A stretch of 64,000 nt of DNA from Quisquiliibacterium transsilvanicum (GTDB taxonomy: Bacteria > Pseudomonadota > Gammaproteobacteria > Burkholderiales > Burkholderiaceae_E). The position numbers were made by a program, and so were the translations under genes. How positions within the stretch are numbered: the first letter of the stretch is position 1; every line of letters starts with the position of its first letter. The stretch is taken from the NCBI RefSeq assembly GCF_014202215.1, contig NZ_JACHGB010000007.1, positions 186,001 through 250,000 on the forward strand. Reading direction: 5' to 3'. Below are positions 34,507-44,342 of this stretch, in pieces. The notes below the pieces were generated by a model. It was not told the DNA's origin. It searched no databases and worked only from the letters and a program-made list of their open reading frames with translations.

Positions 34507-35424
34507 TTAACGAGAACTGTTATACAGCAGCGCCTCCCCAGTGTAAACGCCGTACTTCGGCGGCAGGCAGGCCTGCTCGCCGAGGTGTCCGCGCAAGCGC
34601 GGGCATTCCGTTGCGAGCTGATCGAGCGTCATGTTCTCGGTCACGCGGGTATGCGCGACGCACACGGCGCCTGCGGGGCCCCAGGCGGCCTCGAACCGCA
34701 AGCCATGGGTCTTCGGATCCGGGTCCGGCTGCTGGATGCCAAGCCGATCGTAGATGTCGATCAGCATCCCGTCGCGGGTCGTTCCCTTGCCGCCGCAGTA
34801 ATCGGCGCGGACGAGTCGAACGCATGCCTGATGGTACGGGGCGAGGCTGGTGCCGTCCGCGCGAGTCTTCCAGGGCTTGTAGCCGAACCGGACGCACTTC
34901 CCGAGCGCCCAGTCCGCGCAGGCGAGAGTGAAACCGCGGTCGGTCAATCGATTGCCTTCGCGGTCCCATTGCCCCTGCAGAGGAAACACCCAGCGCTCTC
35001 CCTGTGCGTTCGGCGCGCACAGGCTCTCCGAGCGCCCGGTGCGCGGATCCACCGCGCTCATCTGGTAGAGCAGGGTCTCGCGCTCCGGGTCGCGGGGATC
35101 CACCGCAACTGCATCGATGCGCACGTGCTGCGGCACCGTTCCGTGCGGGGCGACCAGGGTGAGACTGGCGCCGGTCAGGTCCGCTCCGGAGAGGCGCCGG
35201 CCGCTGGCGAGCCGGACCTCCAGCGCGGTTCCTTCCACCGCCACGGAGACGATTCGACCTCTTGACTGGGACTCGCCCTGGACCTCGCCCGGAATGCCGC
35301 CACCGGCGACCAGGAGCGTGCACACGATCCATCCGGCACGCCGGGCCGAAGTCCGGCGGCGGCGCCGTTCTGCGCGCGCCTTGCGCGCCGCAGCCCTCTG
35401 GGTGTCAGTCGCGCCGCGTCGCAT
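34507..35424 (-). CDS. secreted ADYC-domain protein
   Basis: The product is 305 residues from ATG 35424 (GAGGA upstream); ATG 35445 and 35562 are in-frame alternatives. A basic N-terminus and hydrophobic segment (GWIVCTLLVAGGG) form a long signal peptide. Residues about 50-70 contain GRRLSGADLTGASLTLV, a short pentapeptide-like part. The C-terminal domain has ACADWALGKCVRFGYKPW and, at 207-210, the eponymous ADYC (RLVRADYCGG), plus several Cys likely to form disulfides. ADYC-domain proteins are common in myxobacteria and poorly studied; function unknown. Confidence 0.8.
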   Translation of the reverse strand: MRRGATDTQRAAARKARAERRRRRTSARRAGWIVCTLLVAGGGIPGEVQGESQSRGRIVSVAVEGTALEVRLASGRRLSGADLTGASLTLVAPHGTVPQHVRIDAVAVDPRDPERETLLYQMSAVDPRTGRSESLCAPNAQGERWVFPLQGQWDREGNRLTDRGFTLACADWALGKCVRFGYKPWKTRADGTSLAPYHQACVRLVRADYCGGKGTTRDGMLIDIYDRLGIQQPDPDPKTHGLRFEAAWGPAGAVCVAHTRVTENMTLDQLATECPRLRGHLGEQACLPPKYGVYTGEALLYNSSR

Positions 35425-35587
35425 GTCGAGGCGTCCTCGGTTCATCCGCCTGGGGTGGAGCTGCGCTTCCGCCGGACTGATGGAAGAAGCGATGACGAAG
35501 CAGAGGATCGCACTCACGCAGCCGCCTGAGAAGGGGGCTGGGTGGCAGGGGGCAGACGCCATGTCCCTTGCGCAATGTTGCGCTGCA

Positions 35588-35650
35588 ATAGCGGAAAGCT
35601 ATCAATAGCTTTTAGAAAATCAAATGGCAGACATGATAGAATGTGGCTAT
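35588..35650 (+). promoter_or_regulatory. ahpC promoter region with two OxyR-like motifs
   Basis: Two copies of ATAG-N7-CTAT, the half of the OxyR consensus, lie at 35588-35602 and 35636-35650 in an AT-rich patch. A -10-like TAGAAT (35638-35643) is inside the second. The first copy would sit about 50-60 bases upstream of transcription start, the usual activator position. The third and fourth tetrads of a full OxyR site are not conserved. Confidence 0.45.
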
Positions 35651-35706
35651 TATTCGTTCCGTACCAGGCACGAATCACTGGCACCAACCGCAACAAAGGA
35701 GCTCAA

Positions 35707-36270
35707 ATGTCCCTGATCAACACCAAAGTCAAGCCCTTCAAGGCCACCGCCTTCCACAACGGCAAGTTCGTTCCGGTCTCCGACGAGAGCCTGAAGGGCA
35801 AGTGGTCCGTGGTGTTCTTCTACCCGGCCGACTTCACCTTCGTGTGCCCGACCGAGCTCGGCGACCTGGCCGACCACTACGACACCTTCAAGTCGCTGGG
35901 CGTGGAAATCTACTCGGTGTCGACCGACACCCATTTCACGCACAAAGCCTGGCACGACACCTCGGACACGATCACCAAGATCAAGTATCCGATGGTTGCC
36001 GACCCGACCGGCGCGATCACCCGCAACTTCGAGGTGATGATCGAGGAAGAGGGCCTGGCACTGCGCGGCACCTTCGTGATCAACCCCGAAGGCGAGATCA
36101 AGCTGTGCGAGGTTCACGACAACGGCATCGGCCGCGACGCCAAGGAACTGCTGCGCAAGGTCCAGGCGGCCCAGTACGTCGCCTCGCACCCGGGCGAAGT
36201 GTGCCCGGCCAAGTGGACCCCGGGCGAGGCCACCCTGGCCCCGTCGCTGGACCTGGTCGGCAAGATCTGA
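35707..36270 (+). CDS. ahpC: alkyl hydroperoxide reductase peroxiredoxin AhpC
   Basis: The product is 187 residues, the exact usual length. The peroxidatic Cys is residue 47 in [17 protein letters not shown] and the resolving Cys is residue 166 in [11 protein letters not shown], so it is a typical 2-Cys peroxiredoxin that reduces H2O2, organic peroxides and peroxynitrite. AAAGGAGCTCAA gives a strong ribosome site. It forms a pair with AhpF, encoded next, which reduces it. Confidence 0.98.
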   Translation: MSLINTKVKPFKATAFHNGKFVPVSDESLKGKWSVVFFYPADFTFVCPTELGDLADHYDTFKSLGVEIYSVSTDTHFTHKAWHDTSDTITKIKYPMVADPTGAITRNFEVMIEEEGLALRGTFVINPEGEIKLCEVHDNGIGRDAKELLRKVQAAQYVASHPGEVCPAKWTPGEATLAPSLDLVGKI

Positions 36271-36301
36271 CCGCTACGATCTGATCCCCGCGATCTGATC
36301 G

Positions 36302-36394
36302 GCGCCTGCTGAAGGCGCAGGGGCCAGCCCTCGGGCCGGCCCCGCCCCGAGCCGCTTTCCCGGGCGCCGGCCCTGCGCCGGCCACCGGGAAAGC
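36302..36394 (+). terminator. three hairpins between ahpC and ahpF
   Basis: Stems are GCGCCT/AGGCGC (36302-36318), GGGGCCAGCCC/GGGCCGGCCCC with one mismatch (36320-36343) and GCTTTCCCGG/CCGGGAAAGC (36354-36394) enclosing a smaller GCCGGC/GCCGGC hairpin. They probably reduce transcription into ahpF or stabilise the ahpC message, so that AhpC is made in excess. Confidence 0.6.
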
Positions 36395-36468
36395 GACCCG
36401 GGACGCGCAGGGTCCCAGACCCGCGCATCCCTCGGAACCCCCAAGAACCGCTGCAAATGGAGAGCCCC

Positions 36469-38037
36469 ATGCTTGACGCCGCCGTGAAGAATCAACTCCA
36501 GGCCTACATGGAGAAGATCCTGCTGCCCATCGAGATCACCGCCTCGCTGGACGACAGCGACAAGTCGCGCGAGATGCTCGCGCTGCTCCAGGACGTGGCC
36601 TCGCTGTCGCCCAAGGTCTCGCTGGTCGAGAGCCGCGCCGACTCCGAGCGCAAGCCCTCGTTCCGCATCAACCGGGTCGGCGCGGACATGGGCGTGCGCT
36701 TCGCGGGCATCCCGATGGGTCACGAGTTCACCTCGCTGGTGCTCGCGTTGCTGCAGGTGGGCGGCCATCCGCCGAAGGTCGAGGCCGAACTGCTCGAGCA
36801 GGTGCGCAGGCTCGAGGGCGAGCACGTGTTCGAGACCTACATCTCGCTGTCCTGCCAGAACTGCCCTGAAGTGGTCCAGGCGCTCAACCTGATGGCGGTG
36901 CTCAATCCGCGCATCCGCCACACGATGATCGACGGCGCGCTGTTCCAGGACGAAGTCGAGGCGCGCAAGATCATGGCGGTGCCGGCGGTCTACCGCAATG
37001 GCGAGCTCTTCGGCCAGGGCCGCACCGACCTCGAGGAAATTCTGTCGAAGCTCGACAGCGGCCGCGCGGAGCGCGAAGCCGCGCGCATCGCGGGCAAGGC
37101 TCCATTCGACGTGCTGGTGGTCGGCGGCGGTCCGGCCGGCGCGGCCGCGGCGATCTACGCCGCCCGCAAGGGCATCCGCACCGGAGTCTTGGCCGAGCGC
37201 TTCGGCGGCCAGGTGCTGGACACGCTGGCCATCGAGAACTTCATCTCGGTCGAGCACACCGAAGGCCCGAAGCTGGCGGCCGCGCTCGAGCAGCACGTGA
37301 AGTCCTACGAGGTGGACATCATGAACCTGCAGCGTGCCAGGGCGCTGGTGCCGGGCGAACTGGTCGAGGTGCAGCTCGAGAGCGGGGCGACCCTGCAGGC
37401 CCGCAGTGTGATCATCGCCACCGGCGCGCGCTGGCGCGAGATGAACGTGCCAGGCGAGCAGGAGTACCGCGGCAAGGGCGTTGCCTACTGCCCGCACTGC
37501 GACGGCCCGCTGTTCAAGGGCAAGCGCGTGGCGGTGATCGGCGGCGGCAACTCCGGCGTCGAGGCGGCGATCGACCTGGCCGGGGTGGTGGCGCACGTGA
37601 CGCTGCTGGAGTTCGACTCGCAGCTGCGTGCGGACGCCGTGCTGCAGCGCAAGCTGCTGAGCCTGCCCAACGTCACGGTGATCACCAGCGCCCAGACCAG
37701 CGAGGTGATGGGCAATGGCGAGAAGGTCAACGGTCTGCGCTATACCGATCGCACCGACGGCAGCAGCCATGCCGTCGAGCTCGAGGGGATCTTCGTTCAG
37801 ATCGGCCTGCTGCCCAACACCGACTGGCTCAAGGGCACGGTGGCGCTGAGCCCGCGCGGCGAGATCGAGATCGATGCGCGCGGCCAGACCTCGGTGCCGG
37901 GCGTGTTTGCCGCGGGCGACGCGACGACGGTGCCGTACAAGCAGATCGTGATCGCGATGGGCGAGGGCTCCAAGGCCGCGCTGTCCGCCTTCGACCACCT
38001 GATCCGCAGCTCGGCGCCTGAAGCCGTGGCCGCCTGA
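36469..38037 (+). CDS. ahpF: alkyl hydroperoxide reductase flavoprotein AhpF
   Basis: The product is 522 residues. I start at ATG 36469 because GGAG is placed 6 bases upstream. The N-terminal domain is a double thioredoxin fold with redox pair C129-x-x-C132 ([11 protein letters not shown]); the rest is thioredoxin reductase-like with FAD motif [17 protein letters not shown], active-site pair C341-x-x-C344 ([10 protein letters not shown]) and NAD(P)H motif [12 protein letters not shown]. It passes electrons from NADH to AhpC. Confidence 0.97.
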   Translation: MLDAAVKNQLQAYMEKILLPIEITASLDDSDKSREMLALLQDVASLSPKVSLVESRADSERKPSFRINRVGADMGVRFAGIPMGHEFTSLVLALLQVGGHPPKVEAELLEQVRRLEGEHVFETYISLSCQNCPEVVQALNLMAVLNPRIRHTMIDGALFQDEVEARKIMAVPAVYRNGELFGQGRTDLEEILSKLDSGRAEREAARIAGKAPFDVLVVGGGPAGAAAAIYAARKGIRTGVLAERFGGQVLDTLAIENFISVEHTEGPKLAAALEQHVKSYEVDIMNLQRARALVPGELVEVQLESGATLQARSVIIATGARWREMNVPGEQEYRGKGVAYCPHCDGPLFKGKRVAVIGGGNSGVEAAIDLAGVVAHVTLLEFDSQLRADAVLQRKLLSLPNVTVITSAQTSEVMGNGEKVNGLRYTDRTDGSSHAVELEGIFVQIGLLPNTDWLKGTVALSPRGEIEIDARGQTSVPGVFAAGDATTVPYKQIVIAMGEGSKAALSAFDHLIRSSAPEAVAA

Positions 38038-38059
38038 TTCGCCGGGGTATCCTGCACCG

Positions 38060-38992
38060 ATGGACGCCGCGCGCACCGCTTCGCCCCCCAGCTGGCCGGA
38101 GTCGGTGCGCGCGCACGTCCGCGCGCACCCGCTGACCGCGCTCGGCTTCGGCGCCGCCACCCTCGGGGTGCTGGCGCTGCTGGTGCAGAGCCTCGTGCAG
38201 ATCGTCTCGGGCGACGCGCAGGCGGTGGTGCGATACGCGTTGCTGGGCGGCACCGCCGGTTTCGTCGCAACCGCGCTCGGCGCGCTGCCGGCCCTGGTGG
38301 TGCGCAGCATCCCGCAGCGCGTCGAAGACACGATGCTCGGCCTGGCGGCCGGAATGATGCTCGCCGCCAGCGCCTTCTCGCTGATCCTTCCCGGCCTGGA
38401 GGCTGGCGCGTCGATCCTCGGCAGCGAGCCGCTGGGCGCCGCGGTGGTGGTGCTCGGCATGGCGCTGGGCGTGCTGATGATGCTGGGGCTGGACGAGTTC
38501 ACTCCGCACGAGCACCTCAGCACCGGCCCCTGCGGCGCGGGGCACGAGCGCTGCGGCCGGGCCTGGCTCTTCGTGTTCGCGATCGCGTTGCACAACCTGC
38601 CCGAGGGCATGGCCATCGGCACCAGCTTCGCGCAGGGCGACCTCTCCGTGGGGCTGCCGCTGGCCACCGCGATCGCGCTGCAGGACATCCCGGAAGGCCT
38701 GGCCGTGGCGATCGCGCTGCGTGCGGCTGGTCTTTCGCCCCGCACCGCGGTGCTGGTCGCCGCAGCCAGCGGCCTGCTCGAGCCGCTCGGCGCGCTGGTC
38801 GGCGTCGGGCTGTCCAGCGGCATGGCGCTGGCCTATCCGATCGGACTGGGGCTGTCGGCGGGCGCGATGATCTTCGTCGTCTCGCACGAGGTGATTCCCG
38901 AGACCCATCGCAACGGGCATCAGACGCCGGCCACGCTGGGTCTGATGGCGGGATTCGCCATCATGATGACGCTCGACACCACGCTGGGCTGA
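38060..38992 (+). CDS. ZIP family metal (zinc/iron) transporter
   Basis: The product is 310 residues with about eight hydrophobic helices. Metal-site motifs of ZIP proteins are visible in helix 4 (ALHNLPEGMAIG) and helix 5 (LQDIPEGLAVAIAL), and a His-containing loop, DEFTPHEHL, precedes them. It would import divalent metal into the cytoplasm. The N-terminal 45 residues before the first helix are unusual in length but contain no clear domain. It follows ahpF by 22 bases. Confidence 0.9.
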   Translation: MDAARTASPPSWPESVRAHVRAHPLTALGFGAATLGVLALLVQSLVQIVSGDAQAVVRYALLGGTAGFVATALGALPALVVRSIPQRVEDTMLGLAAGMMLAASAFSLILPGLEAGASILGSEPLGAAVVVLGMALGVLMMLGLDEFTPHEHLSTGPCGAGHERCGRAWLFVFAIALHNLPEGMAIGTSFAQGDLSVGLPLATAIALQDIPEGLAVAIALRAAGLSPRTAVLVAAASGLLEPLGALVGVGLSSGMALAYPIGLGLSAGAMIFVVSHEVIPETHRNGHQTPATLGLMAGFAIMMTLDTTLG

Positions 38993-39006
38993 GAGGCCGA
39001 CACCCC

Positions 39007-39243
39007 ATGTTGCTCGACCGGTTCCCGCTCTGGCTGTTCGCCGTGTTCGCGCTGACCCTCGGCCTGGCGCCCTTTCTGCCGGAGCCGCACCTGTGGGAGA
39101 AGCTCCGGATGCTCGCTTCAGGTACCCTGTCGCGCCCCATCGACGTTTTCGACCTGCTCTGGCACGCCTTGCCCTGGCTCCTGCTCGCGCTGAAGCTGCT
39201 GCGGATGATGCGTGCGCAGCAGCCAGGCCGGGGCGCGTCCTGA
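39007..39243 (+). CDS. small two-helix membrane protein
   Basis: The product is 78 residues. Two hydrophobic helices (PLWLFAVFALTLGLAPF and LLWHALPWLLLALKLL) are separated by a short charged loop. It starts 14 bases after the ZIP transporter stop and 24 bases before rlmJ. Similar small proteins are sometimes annotated as RND-transporter related, but I see nothing that proves this. Treated as a real gene from its position and codon pattern. Confidence 0.7.
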   Translation: MLLDRFPLWLFAVFALTLGLAPFLPEPHLWEKLRMLASGTLSRPIDVFDLLWHALPWLLLALKLLRMMRAQQPGRGAS

Positions 39244-39267
39244 CACCGACAAGGCCAAGCCCAGCGC

Positions 39268-40122
39268 ATGTTCAGCTACCGTCACGCCTTCCACGCCGGC
39301 AACCATGCCGACGTCCTCAAGCACACCATCCTGGTGCACCTGCTGGCGCACTTCGAGCAGAAGGAAACTCCCTTCTGGGTGATCGACACGCACGCGGGCG
39401 CCGGCGTCTATTCGCTCGAGGGCGAGTGGGCCACCAAGCGCGGCGAGTTCGCCGAGGGCATCGGCCGCCTCTGGGATCGCACCGACGCGCCGCCCGCAGT
39501 GGCCGCCTACCTGGAGGCGGTGCGCGCGCTCAATCCCGACGGACGGATGCGCCGCTATCCCGGTTCGCCCTTCATCGCGCTGGCGCGGCTGCGCGACCGC
39601 GACCGCCTGCGTCTGTTCGAGCTGCACGGCAACGAGAGCGAGGCGCTCGCCAACAACATCCGGGAAGCGGGCCGCGACGCGCAGCGCCGCACCATCGTCT
39701 ATGCCGACGACGGCTTCGCAGCGCTCAAGGCGCTGCTGCCGCCGCCGCCGCGCCGGGCGCTGGTGCTGATCGACCCATCATATGAAGACAAGCGCGACTA
39801 CGCGCGCGTGGGCGTGACGCTGCGCGATGCGCTGACGCGCTTTCCCACCGGCTGCTATGCGATCTGGTATCCGCAGGTGCAGCGGCGCGAGTCGCGCGAA
39901 CTGGCTTTCAAGCTCACCCGGATGCGCGGTGTGAGCTGGCTGCATGCGAGCCTGACGGTGCGCGATCCCTCGCCGGACGGGCTGGGCCTGCATGGCAGCG
40001 GGATGTTCGTCGTGAATCCGCCCTGGACGCTGCATGCGTCGCTGCAGCAGAGCCTGCCCTGGCTGGTCAAGGCGCTGGGGCAGGATGGCGGGGCGCGCTA
40101 CGTGCTCGAATCGGCCGGCTGA
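39268..40122 (+). CDS. rlmJ: 23S rRNA (adenine2030-N6)-methyltransferase RlmJ
   Basis: The product is 284 residues. The diagnostic N-terminus FSYRHAFHAGNHADVLKH is present, SAM-binding residues lie in VIDTHAGAGVYSL, and the catalytic motif is LIDPSYEDKRDY at about 168-179 (the D-P-P-Y class, here DPSY as in RlmJ). It methylates A2030 of 23S rRNA in the cytoplasm. Its last 25 bases overlap the convergent ArsR gene. Confidence 0.96.
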   Translation: MFSYRHAFHAGNHADVLKHTILVHLLAHFEQKETPFWVIDTHAGAGVYSLEGEWATKRGEFAEGIGRLWDRTDAPPAVAAYLEAVRALNPDGRMRRYPGSPFIALARLRDRDRLRLFELHGNESEALANNIREAGRDAQRRTIVYADDGFAALKALLPPPPRRALVLIDPSYEDKRDYARVGVTLRDALTRFPTGCYAIWYPQVQRRESRELAFKLTRMRGVSWLHASLTVRDPSPDGLGLHGSGMFVVNPPWTLHASLQQSLPWLVKALGQDGGARYVLESAG

Positions 40123-40442
40123 GCGCAGCCTGCATCCGGCAGCGCGCACTGCTCCGGATTGCCGGAGCAGCACTCCTCGGTGAGGTAGACGATCAGCTCG
40201 CGCATCAGCGCCAGGTTGGCCCGGTAGCGCTGGAAGCGCCCCTCCTGTTCGGCCGACACCAGCCCTGCCTGGCTCAGCGCCTTCAGATGGAAGGACAGGT
40301 TGGTGGGCGGCACGCCGAGCGTCGCGCCGATTTCGCCGGCGACCATGCCCTGCGGACCCATTTTCACGAGAAGGCGGTAGACGTCCAGGCGGACCCCGGA
40401 CGCCAGCGATTCGAAGACCGAAGTGGCAGTGCGCTTGTCCAT
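40098..40442 (-). CDS. ArsR-family helix-turn-helix regulator with Cys-rich tail
   Basis: The product is 114 residues from ATG 40442. A winged-helix DNA-binding domain has GATLGVPPTNLSFHLKALSQ as its recognition-helix region. The C-terminus has four to five cysteines (TEECCSGNPEQCALPDAGC), which may bind arsenite or another soft metal or metalloid. Arsenic resistance operons often begin with such a regulator, but no arsenic gene is next to this one: the neighbours are malate synthase and RlmJ. Its target is therefore unknown. Confidence 0.85.
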   Translation of the reverse strand: MDKRTATSVFESLASGVRLDVYRLLVKMGPQGMVAGEIGATLGVPPTNLSFHLKALSQAGLVSAEQEGRFQRYRANLALMRELIVYLTEECCSGNPEQCALPDAGCAQPADSST

Positions 40443-40509
40443 CGCGTCATCATACAAGACGCGTTGAATTGTCCGGCCATGCCCCTTCGGGGAGCGCGTG
40501 CGCCGGGCC

Positions 40510-42672
40510 TCAGGCCAGCGAGGCCTTCAGCTCCAGTCGGCGGCGATGCAGGATCGGCTCGGTGTAGCCCGACGGCTGCTCCGTGCCCTCGAACACCAGG
40601 TCGCAGGCCGCCTTGAACGCGATGGTGTCGAAGCCCGGCGCCATCGGACGGTACAGCGGGTCGCCCTCGTTCTGGCGGTCCACCACCGCGGCCATCCGCT
40701 TCATCACTTCCATCACCTGGTCGCGGGTGACCACGCCGTGGTGCAGCCAGTTGGCGATGTGCTGCGAGGAGATCCGGCAGGTGGCGCGATCTTCCATCAG
40801 GCCCACGTTGTTGATGTCGGGCACCTTGGAGCAGCCCACGCCCTGGTCGACCCAGCGGACCACGTAGCCCAGGATGCCCTGGGCGTTGTTCTCGAGCTCG
40901 GCGGTGATCTCGGCGGCGGACCAGCTGGTGTCCTTCGCCAGCGGGATGGTGAGGATGTCCTCGAGCTTGCCGCGGCGGCCCTGCTTCGCGATCTCGGCCT
41001 GGCGGGCCAGCACGTCGACCTTGTGGTAATGGGTGGCGTGCAGCGTTGCGGCGGTGGGGCTGGGCACCCAGGCGCAGTTGGCGCCGGCCTGCGGATGGCC
41101 GATCTTCTGCTCGAGCATCCCGCCCATCAGGTCCGGCATCGCCCACATGCCCTTGCCGATCTGGGCGCGGCCGGCCAGCCCGCAGGCCAGGCCGACGTCG
41201 ACGTTGGCCAGCTCGTAGGCGCCGATCCACGGCTGCGCCTTCATCTCCGCCTTGCGCACCATCGGGCCGGCCTCCATCGAGGTGTGGATCTCGTCGCCGG
41301 TGCGGTCCAGGAAGCCGGTGTTGATGAAGGCCACGCGGCGCTTCGCGGCGCGGATGCACTCCTTCAGGTTCACCGTGGTGCGGCGCTCCTCGTCCATGAT
41401 GCCCAGCTTGACGGTGTCGGCGGGCAGGCCGAGCGCCTTCTCCACGTGGCTGAAGATCTCATCGGCGAAAGCCACTTCCTCCGGGCCGTGCATCTTCGGC
41501 TTGACCACGTAGATCGAGCCCTTCACCGAGTTGCGCAGGCCGTCGGTCTTGCGCAGGTCGTGCATCGAGATCAGCGCGGTGCACATCGCATCGAGCAGGC
41601 CTTCGCCGGCTTCGGCGCCGTCGCGGTCGAGCACTGCCGGGTTGGTCATCAGGTGGCCCACGTTGCGCACCAGCATCAGCGAGCGGCCCTTGAGCGTGCG
41701 CGTGCCGCCGTCCGGAGCGGTGTAGCTGCGGTCCGGGTTGAGCTTGCGCTGGAAGCTGCCGCTGCCCTTGGCCACGGTCTCCACCAGGCTGCCCTGCATC
41801 AGGCCCAGCCAGTTGCGGTAGGCGAGCGCCTTGTCCTCGGCGTCGACAGCGGCGACCGAATCCTCGCAGTCCATGATCGTGGTGATCGCCGCCTCCAGCA
41901 GCACGTCTGAAACGCCGGCCGGATCGGTGGCGCCGATCGAGTGCCGGCGGTCGACCAGGATCTCCAGGTGCAGGCGGTTGTGTCTGATCAGCAGGCCGGA
42001 GGGGGCGTCGGCGTCGCCGCGGTGGCCGGCGAACTGCCCCGGCTCGGCCAGGCCGGTCTCGCCTGCGGGGGTGTCCGCCACCAGCCGGCCGCCCGAAACG
42101 CGGTAGGCGCTGACGTCGGCATGGCTGCCCTTGGCCAGCGGTGCGGTCTCGTCCAGGAACCTGCGGGCCCAGGCGATCACGCGCGCGCCGCGCACCGGGT
42201 CGTAACCGCCGGCCTCGGGGCCGTCGCCCATCGCGTCGGTGCCGTACAGCGCGTCGTACAGGCTGCCCCAGCGGGCGTTGGCTGCGTTCAGCGCATAGCG
42301 GGCGTTCATCACCGGCACCACCAGCTGCGGGCCGCAGATGCTCGCGATCTCGTCATCGACGTTGGCGGTCTCGGCGGAGAAGTCGGGGCCTTCGGGAACC
42401 AGGTAGCCGATCTCCTTCAGGAAGGCGGTGTAGGCGGCCTGGTCGAACGGCTGGACGCGGCGCTCGCGGTGCCAGCCGTCGATCTTCGCCTGGATCTCCT
42501 CGCGCCTGGCCAGCAGCGCCCGGTTCTTCGGGCCCTTTTCGTGGACGAGCGCGGACAGGCCCTGCCAGAACTGGTCGGAAGACACGCCGGTGCCGGGCAG
42601 CGCCTCGTTCTCGATCATGTCGTGCAGGCTGCGGGCCACCTGCAGGCCGAATTTCTCGATGCGGTCGGTCAT
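40510..42672 (-). CDS. glcB: malate synthase G
   Basis: The product is 720 residues, full length for the G isoform. It condenses glyoxylate with acetyl-CoA to give malate, completing the glyoxylate or glycolate pathway. Conserved blocks include [20 protein letters not shown] near 260, [17 protein letters not shown] at about 435, and [20 protein letters not shown] near 495. No isocitrate lyase or glycolate oxidase gene is adjacent. A ribosome site (GGAG) lies 9 bases upstream. Confidence 0.98.
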   Translation of the reverse strand: MTDRIEKFGLQVARSLHDMIENEALPGTGVSSDQFWQGLSALVHEKGPKNRALLARREEIQAKIDGWHRERRVQPFDQAAYTAFLKEIGYLVPEGPDFSAETANVDDEIASICGPQLVVPVMNARYALNAANARWGSLYDALYGTDAMGDGPEAGGYDPVRGARVIAWARRFLDETAPLAKGSHADVSAYRVSGGRLVADTPAGETGLAEPGQFAGHRGDADAPSGLLIRHNRLHLEILVDRRHSIGATDPAGVSDVLLEAAITTIMDCEDSVAAVDAEDKALAYRNWLGLMQGSLVETVAKGSGSFQRKLNPDRSYTAPDGGTRTLKGRSLMLVRNVGHLMTNPAVLDRDGAEAGEGLLDAMCTALISMHDLRKTDGLRNSVKGSIYVVKPKMHGPEEVAFADEIFSHVEKALGLPADTVKLGIMDEERRTTVNLKECIRAAKRRVAFINTGFLDRTGDEIHTSMEAGPMVRKAEMKAQPWIGAYELANVDVGLACGLAGRAQIGKGMWAMPDLMGGMLEQKIGHPQAGANCAWVPSPTAATLHATHYHKVDVLARQAEIAKQGRRGKLEDILTIPLAKDTSWSAAEITAELENNAQGILGYVVRWVDQGVGCSKVPDINNVGLMEDRATCRISSQHIANWLHHGVVTRDQVMEVMKRMAAVVDRQNEGDPLYRPMAPGFDTIAFKAACDLVFEGTEQPSGYTEPILHRRRLELKASLA

Positions 42673-42855
42673 GGAGCGTTTCTCCGTGGAGGTTCGAAAC
42701 GTGGGAAGGCGGACGGCGCGGTCCGGGCACCGGGGCGCATGGGCGTCAGGGGCGGACTGCCGGGAAGCTCTGGACGGAGCTTATATCTTCACGATAGGTT
42801 GAAAAAGAACGCGAAAGCGTAATCAGTCGATACTTTTGAGTAAAGATCAGGCGGG

Positions 42856-44283
42856 CTACGCTGGCGCACGAGGCCCGTCCGACGGTGCGGTCCTGCCCGG
42901 GGGAGGTCCGCTCGGCATCTCGAGCTGGATGAAATCCGGGCCGCCGGTCAGCACCGCTGCAAGCTGGGCGGCGCTGCGGCTCCACGGTGCGAAGGCCTGC
43001 GCGGGAACGTGCCGGGCGCGTTGCGCCGCATCGAGCGCCAGCCAGTCGCGCAGCCGCGCCGCCAGCGTGTGCCGCGGCCCCCTGCCCGACTCGAACCAGA
43101 AGGGCTGGTCGCCGGCGATCTCCCGGAACACCGGGATGTCGCGGGCGATCGTCGGCCGCCCGAGCGCGGCGGCCTCGGCCATCGGCAGGCCGAAGCCCTC
43201 GTCGCGCGAGGGCAGGATCAGCGCCTGCGCGCGGGCGGCGATCCGGCGCAACTGCTCGTCGCCGAGGAAGCCGGGCGCCAGCAGCCGGCGGCCGGCTTCC
43301 GGGTGCGCCCGGATCATCGCTGTCATGTTCTGGTCGATCGAACGGCCGCTGAGCACCAGCCGCAGGTCCTGGCCCTGCTCCCAGAGCTGCGAGAAGGCGG
43401 CGACCAGGGTGTCGACGCCTTTGCGGGGGTGGATCGCCGCGATCGCGAGGAAGGTCGGCACATCGTCGTCGGGCAGCACGAAGCGGGCGGCGTCCCCGGC
43501 CCCGGTCCATTGCGGCGCAGGGCCCGCCGCGGACAGGCCGTCGCCGCCGGCGTCGATCACGGACACCGGCAGCCTGCGCCGCGGCGCGCCGGCGGGCAGG
43601 GGCGCGGTCGCAACCCAGCGCCGCAGCTGGCGCGCGCTGTGCTGGGACAGGCAGACGATCCGGTCGGAAGCGGCAAGGCTGCGCTGCAGCCAGGCGTCGA
43701 AGGACAGCACTTCGGTGTAAGAGGTCCACTGCGGGTAGGACAGCGCGAAGACGTCGTGGACCAGCGTGGCGATGCGCAGCCCGGCGCGCCGCATGCGCGC
43801 CAGTTGCGCGAACGCCTCGAGCGGCAGCTGGTAGTCCAGCTCGACGTTGAGCAAGCGGTCGTCCGGGCCGGCGGCGAGCGCCGGGCCGGTCGCCGCCATG
43901 CGCGGGGCCTGCGGGTCGCCGCCGGTCGCCAGATCCCGCGCCTCGCGCCAGCTCGTGCCGTCATAGGCCACCGGCAGCAGCCGTTGCGGCCGGCGCGCAA
44001 GCTCCGCGCGCAGCGCGAGCACCACCCGGTCGATGCTGTTCGGCGAGCGGCGGCGGCACAGGTTGCTCACGTTGTAGAGGATGCGCCCGCTGTCCTCCGC
44101 CTGCGCCCCCGGCGCCGGCGCCGCCAGGCAGCGCGCGGCTAGGGCCTCGCGGTAGCGCAGGTTCACCTCCGCGACGAGGTCCGCGTCGCGCTGCGCGTCC
44201 CGGAACGCCAGCGCGCGGCGGTGCAGCCTCAGCAGCCGCTGGGTCTGGGCTGCGTCGGGGCGGAAATCGGGCGGTGGCGGCAT
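42856..44283 (-). CDS. glycosyltransferase family 4 protein
   Basis: The product is 475 residues. Two Rossmann-like halves are recognisable; the C-terminal half has the nucleotide-sugar region LAIAAIHPRKGVDTLVAAF and the E-x7-E motif in PSRDEGFGLPMAEAAALG at about 375-392. The N-terminus (1-100) has no known domain. Such enzymes add a sugar to a lipid or polysaccharide precursor at the cytoplasmic side of the membrane. No other polysaccharide genes lie nearby, so the acceptor is unknown. Confidence 0.87.
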   Translation of the reverse strand: MPPPPDFRPDAAQTQRLLRLHRRALAFRDAQRDADLVAEVNLRYREALAARCLAAPAPGAQAEDSGRILYNVSNLCRRRSPNSIDRVVLALRAELARRPQRLLPVAYDGTSWREARDLATGGDPQAPRMAATGPALAAGPDDRLLNVELDYQLPLEAFAQLARMRRAGLRIATLVHDVFALSYPQWTSYTEVLSFDAWLQRSLAASDRIVCLSQHSARQLRRWVATAPLPAGAPRRRLPVSVIDAGGDGLSAAGPAPQWTGAGDAARFVLPDDDVPTFLAIAAIHPRKGVDTLVAAFSQLWEQGQDLRLVLSGRSIDQNMTAMIRAHPEAGRRLLAPGFLGDEQLRRIAARAQALILPSRDEGFGLPMAEAAALGRPTIARDIPVFREIAGDQPFWFESGRGPRHTLAARLRDWLALDAAQRARHVPAQAFAPWSRSAAQLAAVLTGGPDFIQLEMPSGPPPGRTAPSDGPRAPA

Positions 44284-44342
44284 CGTGAGGCGGTCGGTCG
44301 GAGTCCGGGGCCGGCATTGTCGCAGGCCGGCGCCCGGCCGGT

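Noticed and set aside
36274-38823. 849-residue minus-strand frame over ahpF and the ZIP gene
   Set aside because: AhpF and ZIP motifs are complete on the plus strand; the antisense frame is rich in Ser, Arg and Pro without any motif.
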